Shown: one piece after another, positions 51,477 through 60,718 of the stretch
Layout of the letters: each line of letters starts with the position of its first letter
Position numbering within the stretch: the first letter of the stretch is position 1
Source: Nitrospirota bacterium
GTDB taxonomy: Bacteria; Nitrospirota; Nitrospiria; 2-01-FULL-66-17
Assembly (NCBI GenBank): GCA_040757335.1
Contig: JBFLXB010000001.1
Coordinates: 186,001 to 250,000 of the forward strand
Direction: 5' to 3'
DNA length: 64,000 bases
The notes under the pieces: model-generated
Told to the model about the DNA's origin: nothing
The model's database searches: none
Seen by the model: the letters and a program-made list of their open reading frames with translations, nothing else
Translations under genes and position numbers: made by a program

Positions 51477-52168
51477 GTGGGCGCATTCGGTCTCGATTCG
51501 GGACGATCATCCCGGTCGTCTTGCTCGCCTGCGTTGGCTGCGCTACCACGCGACAGTCCGCCGCGGAGTTGAACGCCGGGCTTGCGTGGGTGGTCCCTGC
51601 CGAACGGTCCCAGGGATGGCCCTTGGCGACCGAAGACGCGGTCCGGTTGGAGCGGGTGCCGGCCGTGGTGATCGCGTGGGTGCCCTCTCCGGCGGGCCAG
51701 GGGGAGACGCCGTACCGGGCGACCCGAGCCGCTCGGGAAAGCTGGATCGCCGCGATCGAAGACAAACTCGACCGCAGCGGGTTGGTCACGCGCGCGGAGG
51801 GGAGTCCACCCGACACGTTCGACGACGGGGTGACGGTGACCGGTCTGCAAACGCTCGGGACGAACCAGCAAGCGGACGTGATCGTGTTGTTCGGCCTTGA
51901 CGCGGCCGAGCGACGATATCACGTGTCGTGGCCGACCAGACCCGTATACGTGGTGGACGTGATCGAGGTGCAGACCACTGCGCGGGCGGTTGGCGTGACT
52001 CCGACGGGGCGTCCGGTGTTCACCGAAACCCAGACCGGTTTTGACGAGGGGCCGACTCGATTTGAGGACGAAGTGGAGCAGGCTTCGGGCCGGGCGGCTC
52101 TCAACGCCTTAGGTGACGCCATCGTGCGCCGTCTCAGCCAGATCTCGCCGGGAAGGGGTTCGCGATGA
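51473..52168 (+). CDS. Putative lipoprotein upstream of the M16 peptidase pair
   Basis: 231 residues, GTG start, lipobox LACVGC (lipidated Cys at about 23). The mature part has DVIVLFGLDAAERRYHVSWPTRP and VVDVIEVQTTARAV, a compact beta-rich domain without a recognised family. Coupled on both sides (GTGA with gph, ATGA with the M16 gene), so it may be an accessory factor of the peptidases. Confidence 0.65.
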   Translation: MSGRIRSRFGTIIPVVLLACVGCATTRQSAAELNAGLAWVVPAERSQGWPLATEDAVRLERVPAVVIAWVPSPAGQGETPYRATRAARESWIAAIEDKLDRSGLVTRAEGSPPDTFDDGVTVTGLQTLGTNQQADVIVLFGLDAAERRYHVSWPTRPVYVVDVIEVQTTARAVGVTPTGRPVFTETQTGFDEGPTRFEDEVEQASGRAALNALGDAIVRRLSQISPGRGSR

Positions 52169-53673
52169 GGCGGGTAACGCGGAACGGACTGGTCTTGGCT
52201 GTGCTCCTATGTTGCGCGGCGCCGCGCGTCGGCGACGCGGCGTCGCTGCTGGAGGGGCGGGTCGTGGACCGGACGCTGGACAACGGGATGCGGGTGCTGA
52301 TCGTGAAACGGCCGGCGGTCCCGACCGTGTCGTACAACCTCACGGTGCGGGCGGGATCGGTGGATGAACCGGGCGGACAGAGCGGATTGGCGCACTTGTT
52401 CGAGCACATGGCGTTCAAGGGGACCGAAAGGATCGGCACGCGCGACTTCTCGGCCGAGCGACCACTGCTGGAAGAACTCGATCGGCTCGAAGTCGACCTC
52501 CAACGCGAACTGGCACTTCCCCGCAACCCCGACACCAAGCGTCTCGCGGAGCTCCGTCGGCGCTTCGCCGAGGTGCAGGACCGGGCGCGCGCCCTGGTCG
52601 AGCCGAATGAGTACGGCGCGATCTACGACCGGCAGGGCGCGGTGGGCCTAAACGCGAGCACGGGCGCGGATCTGACGCGGTACGTCGTCAGCCTGCCCGC
52701 GAATCGCCTCCCGCTCTGGATCGCCTTGGAGGCCGATCGCTTCAGCCGCCCGGTGTTCCGAGAATTCTACACGGAGCGCGACGTGGTGCTGGAAGAACGG
52801 CGGTTGCGCGTGGACAACAACCCGGGCGGGAAGCTCTACGAGGCGTTCTTGACCACCGCCTTTGCCGCGCACCCCTACCGCGTCCCGACCATCGGATGGA
52901 GTTCGGAGGTGGACCGGCTGACCGCGCCCCAGGCTCGCGCGTTTTTCGAGGAACAGTATGCGCCCGCCAACGCCGTGTTGGCCATCGTGGGCGACGTGGA
53001 CGTTGACGCGACGCTTCGCCAGGTGGCGGCCTCCTTCGGCGCGATTCCGGCGCGGCCCGCTCCGGCCGGCGGGGTCGCCCAAGAGCCTCGACAGGACGGC
53101 CAGCGTCGGGTCGAGGTCGAATACGACGCCCAACCGGAGCTGTTGGTGGGCTATCACCGTCCGGGAATCGATCATCCCGACGACCCGGTGTTCGATGTCA
53201 TCGAGTCGCTCTTGTCGTCGGGGCGCCGCTCGCGCCTGTACGCCGAACTGGTCACGACACGCCAAGTGGCCGTGGCCGCCTCGGCATCCGCCGGTGAGCC
53301 GGGCTCCAGGTACCCGAATCTCTTCGTCCTCCGCGCGGTTCCCCGAGCGCCCCACACCCTGGACGAGGTCGAAGCCGCGCTGCTGAACGAAGTGGAACGG
53401 CTTCAGCGCGAGGAAGTGCCGGCTCGGGAGCTCGAACGGGTGATCAACCGCCTTGATGCCGGTTTGATCCGGTCGCTGCAGTCCAACGCCGGACTGGCCT
53501 CGCAGCTGGCCTACTTCGAGGCGGTGGCGGGCGACTGGCGGTACATCCTGGGCATCAGGGACCGCACCGCGGCCGTGACGGCCAAAGACGTCCAACGCGT
53601 GGCCTCCACCTGGTTGGTCAAGCGAAACCGCACCGTGGCTCGCCTGGTGCCGGCCTCCCCATCGGCGCCGTGA
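52165..53673 (+). CDS. M16-family zinc peptidase, catalytic subunit
   Basis: 502 residues, signal peptide (LVLAVLLCCAAPRVGDA). Inverted zinc motif H77-L-F-E-H81 with downstream Glu (EERRLR), then the two M16 repeats. DRTLDNGMRVLIVKRPAVPTVSYNL is a standard opening. Periplasmic endopeptidase. The next gene is its non-catalytic partner, a frequent heterodimer. Confidence 0.92.
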   Translation: MRRVTRNGLVLAVLLCCAAPRVGDAASLLEGRVVDRTLDNGMRVLIVKRPAVPTVSYNLTVRAGSVDEPGGQSGLAHLFEHMAFKGTERIGTRDFSAERPLLEELDRLEVDLQRELALPRNPDTKRLAELRRRFAEVQDRARALVEPNEYGAIYDRQGAVGLNASTGADLTRYVVSLPANRLPLWIALEADRFSRPVFREFYTERDVVLEERRLRVDNNPGGKLYEAFLTTAFAAHPYRVPTIGWSSEVDRLTAPQARAFFEEQYAPANAVLAIVGDVDVDATLRQVAASFGAIPARPAPAGGVAQEPRQDGQRRVEVEYDAQPELLVGYHRPGIDHPDDPVFDVIESLLSSGRRSRLYAELVTTRQVAVAASASAGEPGSRYPNLFVLRAVPRAPHTLDEVEAALLNEVERLQREEVPARELERVINRLDAGLIRSLQSNAGLASQLAYFEAVAGDWRYILGIRDRTAAVTAKDVQRVASTWLVKRNRTVARLVPASPSAP

Positions 53674-55184
53674 TGCGGTTCTTGATCGCCACGGTGCTCG
53701 CGATGCTGACCGCCTCGACCCTGTGGGCGGGCTCCGAACCGCCCCCTGTGCGCCCGCAGGACCCACGGACCATGACGTTCCCCAGCGAGCCGTTTACGCC
53801 GCCCAGAGCCGAGCGGGTGACACTCCCCAACGGGATGATCCTCTACCTGCTGGAGGATCACGAGCTTCCGATCGTCAACCTGACGGCCATGATCCGCACG
53901 GGGAGCGTGTATGATCCGCCGGCCAAGATCGGGCTGGCGGAGTTGACCGGCACGGTCATCCGCACCGGCGGCACGGCGTCACGATCCGGGGACGAGGTGG
54001 ACGACGAGCTGGAGTTCGTGGGCGCGGAGCTCTCGTCGTCGATCGGACAAGATGCGGGGTGGGCGTCACTCAACGTGTTGACCAAAGATTTGGACCGCGG
54101 CGTGACCTTGTTCGCGGACATGTTGATGCGGCCGGCATTCGCGCCCGAGAAAGTCGATTTGGCCAAGAAGCAAGCCATCGAAGGGATCCGGCGACGGAAC
54201 GACCATCCCGGCTCGATCGTGTCGCGGGAGTTCAACAAGCTGCTGTACGGTCCCGAACACCCGTTCGCGCGGGAGAGCACCGAGGCGACGATCAACACGG
54301 TCACCCGCGACGACCTGATCGCGTTTCACCGGCGGTACTACCACCCCAATACGCTGATGGTGGCGGCCACGGGCGACTTTCAGCGGGATGACTTGATCGC
54401 TCTGCTTCGCCGGTCATTCGACGGATGGGCCTCGGAACGCGTCACGTGGCCCGCGGTGCCTCGCGTCGCCGAGCAGCCCAACGCTCGTGTGAACTTCATT
54501 GCGCGCGATGGGACGCAGACCCAGGTTCGGATGGGATGGTTGGGCATCAAGCAGTCGGACCCGGATTTTTTTGCGTTGTCCCTGCTCGACGACATCCTGG
54601 GCGGACAGGCGTTTACGAGCCGGCTGTTTCAGGAGGTGCGCACCAAGGCAGGCCTCGCCTATTCGGTGGGGAGCGCCGTCGTGCCCGGACGATTCGACCG
54701 CGGGACGATATTTCTCTACGCGCAGACCAAAACCGAGTCCACGACGCAGGCCATCGCCTCCATGCGCGAGCAGGTCGAACGGCTCCTGACCTCGCCGGTG
54801 TCTGAGCGGGAGTTGACCGACGCCAAACAGGCGTTTCTCAACTCGTTCGTGTTTTCGTTTTCCAACCCCGCGCAGATCACCAACCGTCAGATGTCGCTCG
54901 AATACTACGGCCTGCCGGCCGACTTTCTCGAGCGATTTCGATCCAACGTCGAACGGGTCACGGCGCGCGATTTGCTCCGTGTGGCCAGGCGACACCTGGT
55001 GCTCGACCGGCTCGTGATCCTCGCGGTGGGCGACGATCGGTTGTTTGAGCCGCCGCTGTCCACATTCGGCGCGGTTCGCGTGATCGACCTGGAACGCGCT
55101 TCCGCGAACGGCGAGCCCCGGGCCAAACCTTCCCTCCGCGCGCCGGTTGCTTCGCCACCTGGAATGTCCCATCGGGCCGATTAA
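53673..55184 (+). CDS. M16-family protein lacking the HxxEH zinc motif (partner subunit)
   Basis: 503 residues, signal peptide (FLIATVLAMLTASTLWAG). RAERVTLPNGMILYLLEDHELPIVNLTAMIRTGSVYDP is the M16 opening, but the zinc motif position reads GLAELTGTVIRTGG, so no metal can bind. M16B pairs often combine one active and one inactive subunit. The ATG 53673 shares a base with the previous stop; a GTG one codon earlier is an alternative. Confidence 0.9.
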   Translation: MRFLIATVLAMLTASTLWAGSEPPPVRPQDPRTMTFPSEPFTPPRAERVTLPNGMILYLLEDHELPIVNLTAMIRTGSVYDPPAKIGLAELTGTVIRTGGTASRSGDEVDDELEFVGAELSSSIGQDAGWASLNVLTKDLDRGVTLFADMLMRPAFAPEKVDLAKKQAIEGIRRRNDHPGSIVSREFNKLLYGPEHPFARESTEATINTVTRDDLIAFHRRYYHPNTLMVAATGDFQRDDLIALLRRSFDGWASERVTWPAVPRVAEQPNARVNFIARDGTQTQVRMGWLGIKQSDPDFFALSLLDDILGGQAFTSRLFQEVRTKAGLAYSVGSAVVPGRFDRGTIFLYAQTKTESTTQAIASMREQVERLLTSPVSERELTDAKQAFLNSFVFSFSNPAQITNRQMSLEYYGLPADFLERFRSNVERVTARDLLRVARRHLVLDRLVILAVGDDRLFEPPLSTFGAVRVIDLERASANGEPRAKPSLRAPVASPPGMSHRAD

Positions 55185-55209
55185 CATTCGCGCCTGGGCG
55201 CGTCAAGGC

Positions 55210-56292
55210 TCAGTGACGTTTTTGCAGCAGCAGCGCCGCGCCAATCGCTAGGAACAGCAAGTTGGCAGCCCAGGCAGCCACGTGAGGAGGGAGCAGGCCG
55301 CCTCGGCCCAGGGAAATGGAGAGAGAGAAAACCATCCAGTAGGACAGACCCAACAACAAACTGATCCCCACGGCCAGGCCCCACCCTCCGCGCCGCGTCT
55401 CGACCAGACCAAAGGGAACTCCGAGAAGCGCCATCACCACGGTGAGAAACGGAACCGACATTCTGGAGGCGACGTCCACCGCGTACCGTCCCGGATTGAT
55501 ACCGGACCGTTCGAGGTCGGCGACGTAGGACCGCAGCTTCGGATAGTTCAGGTGTTCCTCTTTGATTTCGAGCCGACTAAAATCCCCCGGCAAGGTCGAT
55601 AGGTCGAGGCGCCGCTCGGCGAATCGTTCGACCCGCACCGCGCCGTCGGCATCGAACACCCGTTCGACCCCGTCGAACGCGATCCAAGCGCCCCGCTCAA
55701 AGTTCACCCGCGGCGCTTCGACCTCCCGTTCGAGGTTGAACCCGTCTCCCACTTCATAGAGTCGGACTCCCAAGAGCGCCCGGTTGGTCGGGTCCGCCAT
55801 CCGAACGTTGAGGAACGTGCGGCGCTCCAACCGCACCCAGAGACGGTCGCGCTGGACCATCGAAGGGTGGGGGCGACCCTCGATCCGAACGTCCTTGACG
55901 AGTTGGGCGTGAGCGGTGGCCGTGGGGATCAGCGACCAGTTGGCGGCGAACGCGGCGGCCCCGAGGAGCAAGGCGGTCGCCACGATCGGCGCAACGACGC
56001 GCCAGAGCCCCACCCCGCAGGCTCGCAGCGCGGTGACCTCGTGCTGGCGCGACAACACGGTCATCGCCAGCACACTGGCCGTCAACGCCGCCAGGGGCAA
56101 CACTTCGTACGCAGCCCGGGGCAGCCTGAGCGCGAAATACGCGATCATCGCGGCGGCCGCGGGTTGATGTTCGCTGAACTTCCCGAACTTGCTGAAGACG
56201 TCGCTGACCAGGTAGATCAGCACGAGCCCGCCCAAGGTCAGACCGACGAGCCGAAGATAGTGCCGAGCGAGATATCTGAAGAGAATGGGCAT
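55210..56292 (-). CDS. lptG: LPS export ABC transporter permease LptG
   Basis: 360 residues, YjgP/YjgQ family: six membrane segments in two blocks of three around a periplasmic beta-jellyroll (residues ~110-280). LSRQHEVTALRACGVGLWRVV is the coupling-helix region. The paired gene directly upstream is LptF; which is F and which is G follows gene order and is less certain. Moves LPS from the inner membrane to LptA with LptB. Confidence 0.88.
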   Translation of the reverse strand: MPILFRYLARHYLRLVGLTLGGLVLIYLVSDVFSKFGKFSEHQPAAAAMIAYFALRLPRAAYEVLPLAALTASVLAMTVLSRQHEVTALRACGVGLWRVVAPIVATALLLGAAAFAANWSLIPTATAHAQLVKDVRIEGRPHPSMVQRDRLWVRLERRTFLNVRMADPTNRALLGVRLYEVGDGFNLEREVEAPRVNFERGAWIAFDGVERVFDADGAVRVERFAERRLDLSTLPGDFSRLEIKEEHLNYPKLRSYVADLERSGINPGRYAVDVASRMSVPFLTVVMALLGVPFGLVETRRGGWGLAVGISLLLGLSYWMVFSLSISLGRGGLLPPHVAAWAANLLFLAIGAALLLQKRH

Positions 56293-56310
56293 CGCTGATC
56301 CCGTGCGCCG

Positions 56311-57432
56311 CTACCCGCGGCGCGGTGCTCCGCGATCCATGCGCCACACGAGCAGCATCGTGGCCGCGGCGAGGACGGCGTTGGGTACCCAGGCGGCGGC
56401 CGGAGCCGGCAGCCAGGCGCGGGCGGCGATGGTGTCGGCTCCGATCAACAAGAGGTAGTACGCGCCCACCACCAACACCCCGAACCCGAATCCGCTCATC
56501 CGGCCGGTGTGGGCGGTCGACAGGCCGAGCGGCACTCCGAGCAGGCCGAGCCAGAACGTCGCGAGTGGGAACGCCAGGTCCTTATACGCGGTGAAGATCG
56601 CTCGCTCGGTCTCGGCGGACACGCCCCCGCTTTGCCGACGTTCCTCGTCCGCCCGGGCGCGCAACGCGGAGATCGAGCGCGGCGGGCCTCCCGGCTCCCC
56701 GGCGGAACCGAGCCGCGACGAGTCGAGTCGCAACTCGTAGCTTTCGAACCGCGCGATCTGATACCGATCGTCCGCTTCATCGCGCTGCGTGCGGTGAATA
56801 CTGCCGCGGTGCAACCGCAGGCTGGCGCCCGGCTCACCGCCGCCGTTGAGGAACGTGCCGCGCCAGGCCAAGATCAGCCATTCCGATCCGTCGGCGCGCT
56901 CGTCCACGATCAACACGCCTTCGATCTGATTGGGGCTGGGGACGCGCTCGACGTACAGGGTCATGCCGTCGAGGGCTTCGCTGAATGTTCCCTCCACCAC
57001 GGCGAGCGTGGCGTGCTGTTTCAGCAGATCCGAGGTCAGGCGGCGGAAGGACGCGCCGCTCCAGGGCTGCCCATAGAGCGACAGCGCGTAAGCCGCCGCG
57101 CACAGGCACGCGGCGAACACGCCGACCGGCCACAGCAGGCGGCGCGTGGGAGACCCGGCCGCCCGCAACGCCAGGATCTCACGGTCGGCGGACAGACGGT
57201 TGAACGCCCCGATCGTGGCCATCAACGCCGCCACCGGCAGCGTGATGACGAAGAAGGCCGGAAGCAGGGTGGCGAAGATCCGGGCCAACACGCCGATCTC
57301 CACCCCTTGGTTGACCAGGAGGTCGATCAGCCTCAGCGCCTGCTGGGTGACGAGCAAAAACGCGAGGACCGCCACGCTGAGCGTAAAGGGAACCACCAAT
57401 TCCTTGAGAAGATAGCGCGTGATGATCGTCAA
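56311..57432 (-). CDS. lptF: LPS export ABC transporter permease LptF
   Basis: 373 residues, same YjgP/YjgQ layout: ITRYLLKELVVPFTLSVAVL, FNRLSADREILALRAAGSPTRRLL (the conserved coupling region) and three C-terminal segments. Eighteen nt separate it from lptG, so the two are one operon. The promoter region is shared with the divergent TPR gene (57433-57576). Confidence 0.9.
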   Translation of the reverse strand: MTIITRYLLKELVVPFTLSVAVLAFLLVTQQALRLIDLLVNQGVEIGVLARIFATLLPAFFVITLPVAALMATIGAFNRLSADREILALRAAGSPTRRLLWPVGVFAACLCAAAYALSLYGQPWSGASFRRLTSDLLKQHATLAVVEGTFSEALDGMTLYVERVPSPNQIEGVLIVDERADGSEWLILAWRGTFLNGGGEPGASLRLHRGSIHRTQRDEADDRYQIARFESYELRLDSSRLGSAGEPGGPPRSISALRARADEERRQSGGVSAETERAIFTAYKDLAFPLATFWLGLLGVPLGLSTAHTGRMSGFGFGVLVVGAYYLLLIGADTIAARAWLPAPAAAWVPNAVLAAATMLLVWRMDRGAPRRG

Positions 57433-57511
57433 CTGAGCCCCCGGGACACGGCGCGGTCACTATAACGGAAGCCCAACCGCGGTGCAACGCGCGCCGAAAA
57501 GGGCGAAATTC

Positions 57512-57539
57512 TTGACACTCCGATGCCCTATGTTACAGT
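57512..57539 (+). promoter_or_regulatory. Promoter of the TPR gene
   Basis: TTGACA (57512-57517, 6/6), 16-bp spacer, TACAGT (57534-57539, 4/6). The start would be near 57546, so the ATG at 57523 lies inside the promoter and cannot be used. This places translation at the GTG at 57577. Confidence 0.6.
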
Positions 57540-57576
57540 GTGGGTCGCCGACCGGCTGACACTTCCTGGAGGTTCC

Positions 57577-59760
57577 GTGGCATCGGACAAGAACTCCATC
57601 ATCCTCAACGCCCAACGTTTAACTGCCAAAGGTGAGATCGACAAGGCGATCGAGGCGTGGAAAACGCTCATCGCCGAAACGCCGAACGACGGCAACATTT
57701 ACAACACGGTCGGCGACCTGTACCTGAAGAAAAACGCCAAAGCCCAGGCGATCGAAGCCTTCCTCAAAGCTGGAACGACCTTTCAGGACGCCGGCTTTGC
57801 GCTCAAGACCATCGCGGTTTACAAGAAGATCATTAAACTCGACCCCACGCGCATGGACGTGGTGCTCAAACTGGCCGACGTCAACGCCGAACGCGGGATC
57901 GTGGGGAACGCGGTCGAAGATTACCTGAAGGTCGCGCGCCACCAGCTCAAGGAAGGCCGCGTCAAGTCCGCGATCGAGGTGTACCGGAAGATCGCCGCGT
58001 TGGACCAGAGTAATCCGACCATCGGGTTGAAGCTCGCCGAGTTGTGCCACAAGGAGGGCATGCTCGACGAAGCCAGGGAAGAGCTGACCCGGGTCGCCAC
58101 TTTCCTGGAAAGCGCGGGGCGAACGGACGAGCTCGCGCAGGTGCGCGCCAGACTCGCGGAGTTGGGGCTCGAGCGCGTCTCCGCCGCGGCGCCTCCGGAA
58201 CCCACGTTCGAAGTCGAACGGGCGTCGCTCGCCGAAGGCAGCGCGGAAGAGACCACGATGATGACGGACGCGGAGCCGCCGCGAGCGGCGGGCGCCCCGC
58301 CCGCGGACATCGCCGCGCCGGATCCGGTCCAGGCTCCGCCGGCGCCCGAGCTGTCCCGACTAAAAACCGCGCAGGAGTTCGACGAAACCACGCACGAGCG
58401 GCTGCGCGACGCGCTGACGGAAGCGGATGTGTACGTGAAGTACGGGATGGTGGACAAGGCGATCGCTCACGTCAAAGCGCTGGCGCAACACGATCCCAAC
58501 GACGTGGCGATCCAGTTGAAACTGAAAGAGCTCTACATCGTCCATGGCGACACACGCGCCGCCGCCGAAGTGTGCCAGCGCGTTGCGGAACTCTACAGAA
58601 CGTTGGGACAGGACGCCGAGAGCGAGGCGATCCTCCGCGAAGCCGCCGAGTTGAGTCCCGACTCCTCGGTGGTCCCCTCTGGGGACGAGCAGCCAGAGGC
58701 GGCGGGTCAGTCGGAAGAACCCGCGGGTGTTGCTGGCCCAGCCTCGTCCGACCCCGCAGCCAACGACGCACTCGAGCAGGATCTGGCCGAAGCCGACTTC
58801 TACTTTCAGCAGGGGTTCGACGAGGAAGCCCGTCGTTTGTTCAGCGCGATCCTGAAGAAGGAGCCTGGTCATGCCCTGGCCGTCCAGCGTCTGGGAGAAC
58901 TCGACTCGCGGGCGGCAAGCGCTCAGCCCGCGAGTGCGGCGGGCCACGCGCCCTCAGAACATGAGCTCGAAGGGACTTCCCGTACGGTGCGACCATCAGA
59001 GTTGGAGGAAACCAGCCTGGGAGCGAGCCTGACCCTCCAGGAGCCGCCAGTCATTGCGGGCGCTCAGCCCCCAAAGAGCGCGAACCCACCGGGAGAAACG
59101 ACCAAGGAAGAAGAGTACATCGACCTGGTGGAAGCCTTGCGGGAGGACATGGAGCGAAGCCTGCCTCCCGAGGAACCCGAGGAACTCAGCCAAGAGTTGT
59201 CCGCCGAGCGCGAACTGGAGAACGTGTTCCGAAAGTTTCAGAAAGGCGTCCAAGAACAATACGGGAAGGAAGACTATGAGACCCACTATAACCTCGGGGT
59301 GGCCTACCGCGAGATGGGCTTGTTGAACGAGGCGATCTCCGAGTTTCGGTTGGTCCTCAAGTCTCCGGACCGGTTGATTGCAGCCACCTCGATGATCGCG
59401 TCCTGTTACCGGTCGAAGGGCGCGCTCCCTCGCGCCGAGGAAACCTTGCTGGAGATCCTGAACAAGCCGGAGTACGCCGAGATGGAGGGCATCGCCGGGC
59501 TGGCGTTCGAACTGGGACAGATCTTGGAAGTCCAGGGAAGGAACGACGACGCGCTGGCGCAGTACTACCGCGCCAAAGAGCTCGAACCGGGGCATCAGGA
59601 AGCCGTCAACCGGATCGCTCAACTCGAGCGGCGCAGCGCGGGCCCACCCCAGGCCGCGCCGGCGCCTAAACCGACGACGGGAGGCAAGCGTGCGCCGGAA
59701 GCCCCGCAGCCCGCGCGCCAGGATGCGCGAAGAGACCGGAAAAAAGTCTCGTACCTGTAA
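57577..59760 (+). CDS. Large tetratricopeptide-repeat protein
   Basis: 727 residues from the GTG at 57577 (GGAGG at 57568-57572). N-terminal TPRs: KGEIDKAIEAWKTLIAETPNDGNIYNTVGDLY, then KTIAVYKKIIKLDPTRMDVVLKLADV. A middle low-complexity Ala/Pro/Glu linker (about 210-290 and 400-560) separates them from a second TPR block (YNLGVAYREMGLLNEAISEFRLVL, IAGLAFELGQILEVQGRNDDAL). No signal peptide, so cytoplasmic. It is followed after 16 nt by an ExeA-type ATPase and probably works as a scaffold with it (inference). Confidence 0.85.
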   Translation: MASDKNSIILNAQRLTAKGEIDKAIEAWKTLIAETPNDGNIYNTVGDLYLKKNAKAQAIEAFLKAGTTFQDAGFALKTIAVYKKIIKLDPTRMDVVLKLADVNAERGIVGNAVEDYLKVARHQLKEGRVKSAIEVYRKIAALDQSNPTIGLKLAELCHKEGMLDEAREELTRVATFLESAGRTDELAQVRARLAELGLERVSAAAPPEPTFEVERASLAEGSAEETTMMTDAEPPRAAGAPPADIAAPDPVQAPPAPELSRLKTAQEFDETTHERLRDALTEADVYVKYGMVDKAIAHVKALAQHDPNDVAIQLKLKELYIVHGDTRAAAEVCQRVAELYRTLGQDAESEAILREAAELSPDSSVVPSGDEQPEAAGQSEEPAGVAGPASSDPAANDALEQDLAEADFYFQQGFDEEARRLFSAILKKEPGHALAVQRLGELDSRAASAQPASAAGHAPSEHELEGTSRTVRPSELEETSLGASLTLQEPPVIAGAQPPKSANPPGETTKEEEYIDLVEALREDMERSLPPEEPEELSQELSAERELENVFRKFQKGVQEQYGKEDYETHYNLGVAYREMGLLNEAISEFRLVLKSPDRLIAATSMIASCYRSKGALPRAEETLLEILNKPEYAEMEGIAGLAFELGQILEVQGRNDDALAQYYRAKELEPGHQEAVNRIAQLERRSAGPPQAAPAPKPTTGGKRAPEAPQPARQDARRDRKKVSYL

Positions 59761-59776
59761 CACGTAAGGAGGCGTC

Positions 59777-60610
59777 GTGAGCTATCTGGAATACTACCAA
59801 CTTCGAGAGCATCCGTTTTCCACCTCGGTCGACACGCGGTTCTACTACAACAGCCAACAACACAACGACGCCTTGGTCCGGCTGATGTACGCGGCTACCG
59901 AACGTAAAGGGTTGGCGGTATTGGTCGGGGACGTGGGCACCGGGAAGACCACACTCGCGCGCCGGCTGCTCGACCAACTCGACGACGCGCAGATCGAGGC
60001 GGCGCTGCTGATCATCGTGCACGCGGCGGTCACTTCGCAGTGGTTGCTCAAGAAGATCGCGACCCAAATGGGAGTGGAACAGCCGGCTGACGATTCGCCC
60101 ACCGTATTGAGTCAGTTGTCCCAGCGATTGGTGGAGCTTTTCGAACAGGGGAAGAAGGTCGTGGTATTGATCGACGAGGCGCAGATGCTCGCCAACCGCG
60201 AGGTGATGGAGGAGTTTCGCGGGATTTTGAACATGGAAATCGACGGGCAGAAATTGATCACGTTCATCCTCTTCGGTCTGCCCGAACTCGATCAAGTGCT
60301 CGCCCTGGACGGTCCGTTGGCCCAGCGCGTCGCCATCCGCTTCCAACTCCGCGCGCTCAGCGAAGCCATCACCAGGGATTACATCATGTTCCGGCTCAAG
60401 GTCGCGGGCGCCCAGAGCGCACCCTTTACCCCCGGGGCGATCGCGGCGATCCATCGCGTCACCGGCGGAACCCCCAGGGTGATCAACACCCTCTGCGACA
60501 ACGCGCTCCTGGAGGGGTACCTCCGGAAGCGTACTCCGATCGACGAAGGGTTGATCCAGGAACTTGCCGGCGACTTAAAGCTCGACGTCTCGCTGCCCTC
60601 GGCCGCTTGA
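59777..60610 (+). CDS. ExeA-like AAA ATPase
   Basis: 277 residues. Starts SYLEYYQLREHPFSTSVDTRFYY, the standard ExeA/GspA-type opening. Walker A GDVGTGKTTLARR (about residues 51-63), Walker B VVVLIDEAQML, sensor 1 ITFILFGLPELD. Members power secretion, polysaccharide or transposition complexes; the TPR partner and nearby manC fit envelope polysaccharide. GTG start behind AAGGAGGCGTC. Confidence 0.9.
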   Translation: MSYLEYYQLREHPFSTSVDTRFYYNSQQHNDALVRLMYAATERKGLAVLVGDVGTGKTTLARRLLDQLDDAQIEAALLIIVHAAVTSQWLLKKIATQMGVEQPADDSPTVLSQLSQRLVELFEQGKKVVVLIDEAQMLANREVMEEFRGILNMEIDGQKLITFILFGLPELDQVLALDGPLAQRVAIRFQLRALSEAITRDYIMFRLKVAGAQSAPFTPGAIAAIHRVTGGTPRVINTLCDNALLEGYLRKRTPIDEGLIQELAGDLKLDVSLPSAA

Positions 60611-60718
60611 CCCCGTAGGCTTGCATTTTGGGGGCCCATTCGATAGGGTAGCGCCCACGCTCGAATCGGTACGCCCGGGCACCAAAGATCCAGCCGAGGC
60701 AGTACCCCGTCCATAGGA

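Noticed and set aside
53673-55184. Loss of HxxEH in the second M16 protein as a damaging mutation
   Set aside because: M16 pairs with one metal-free subunit are an established arrangement, so this is normal.
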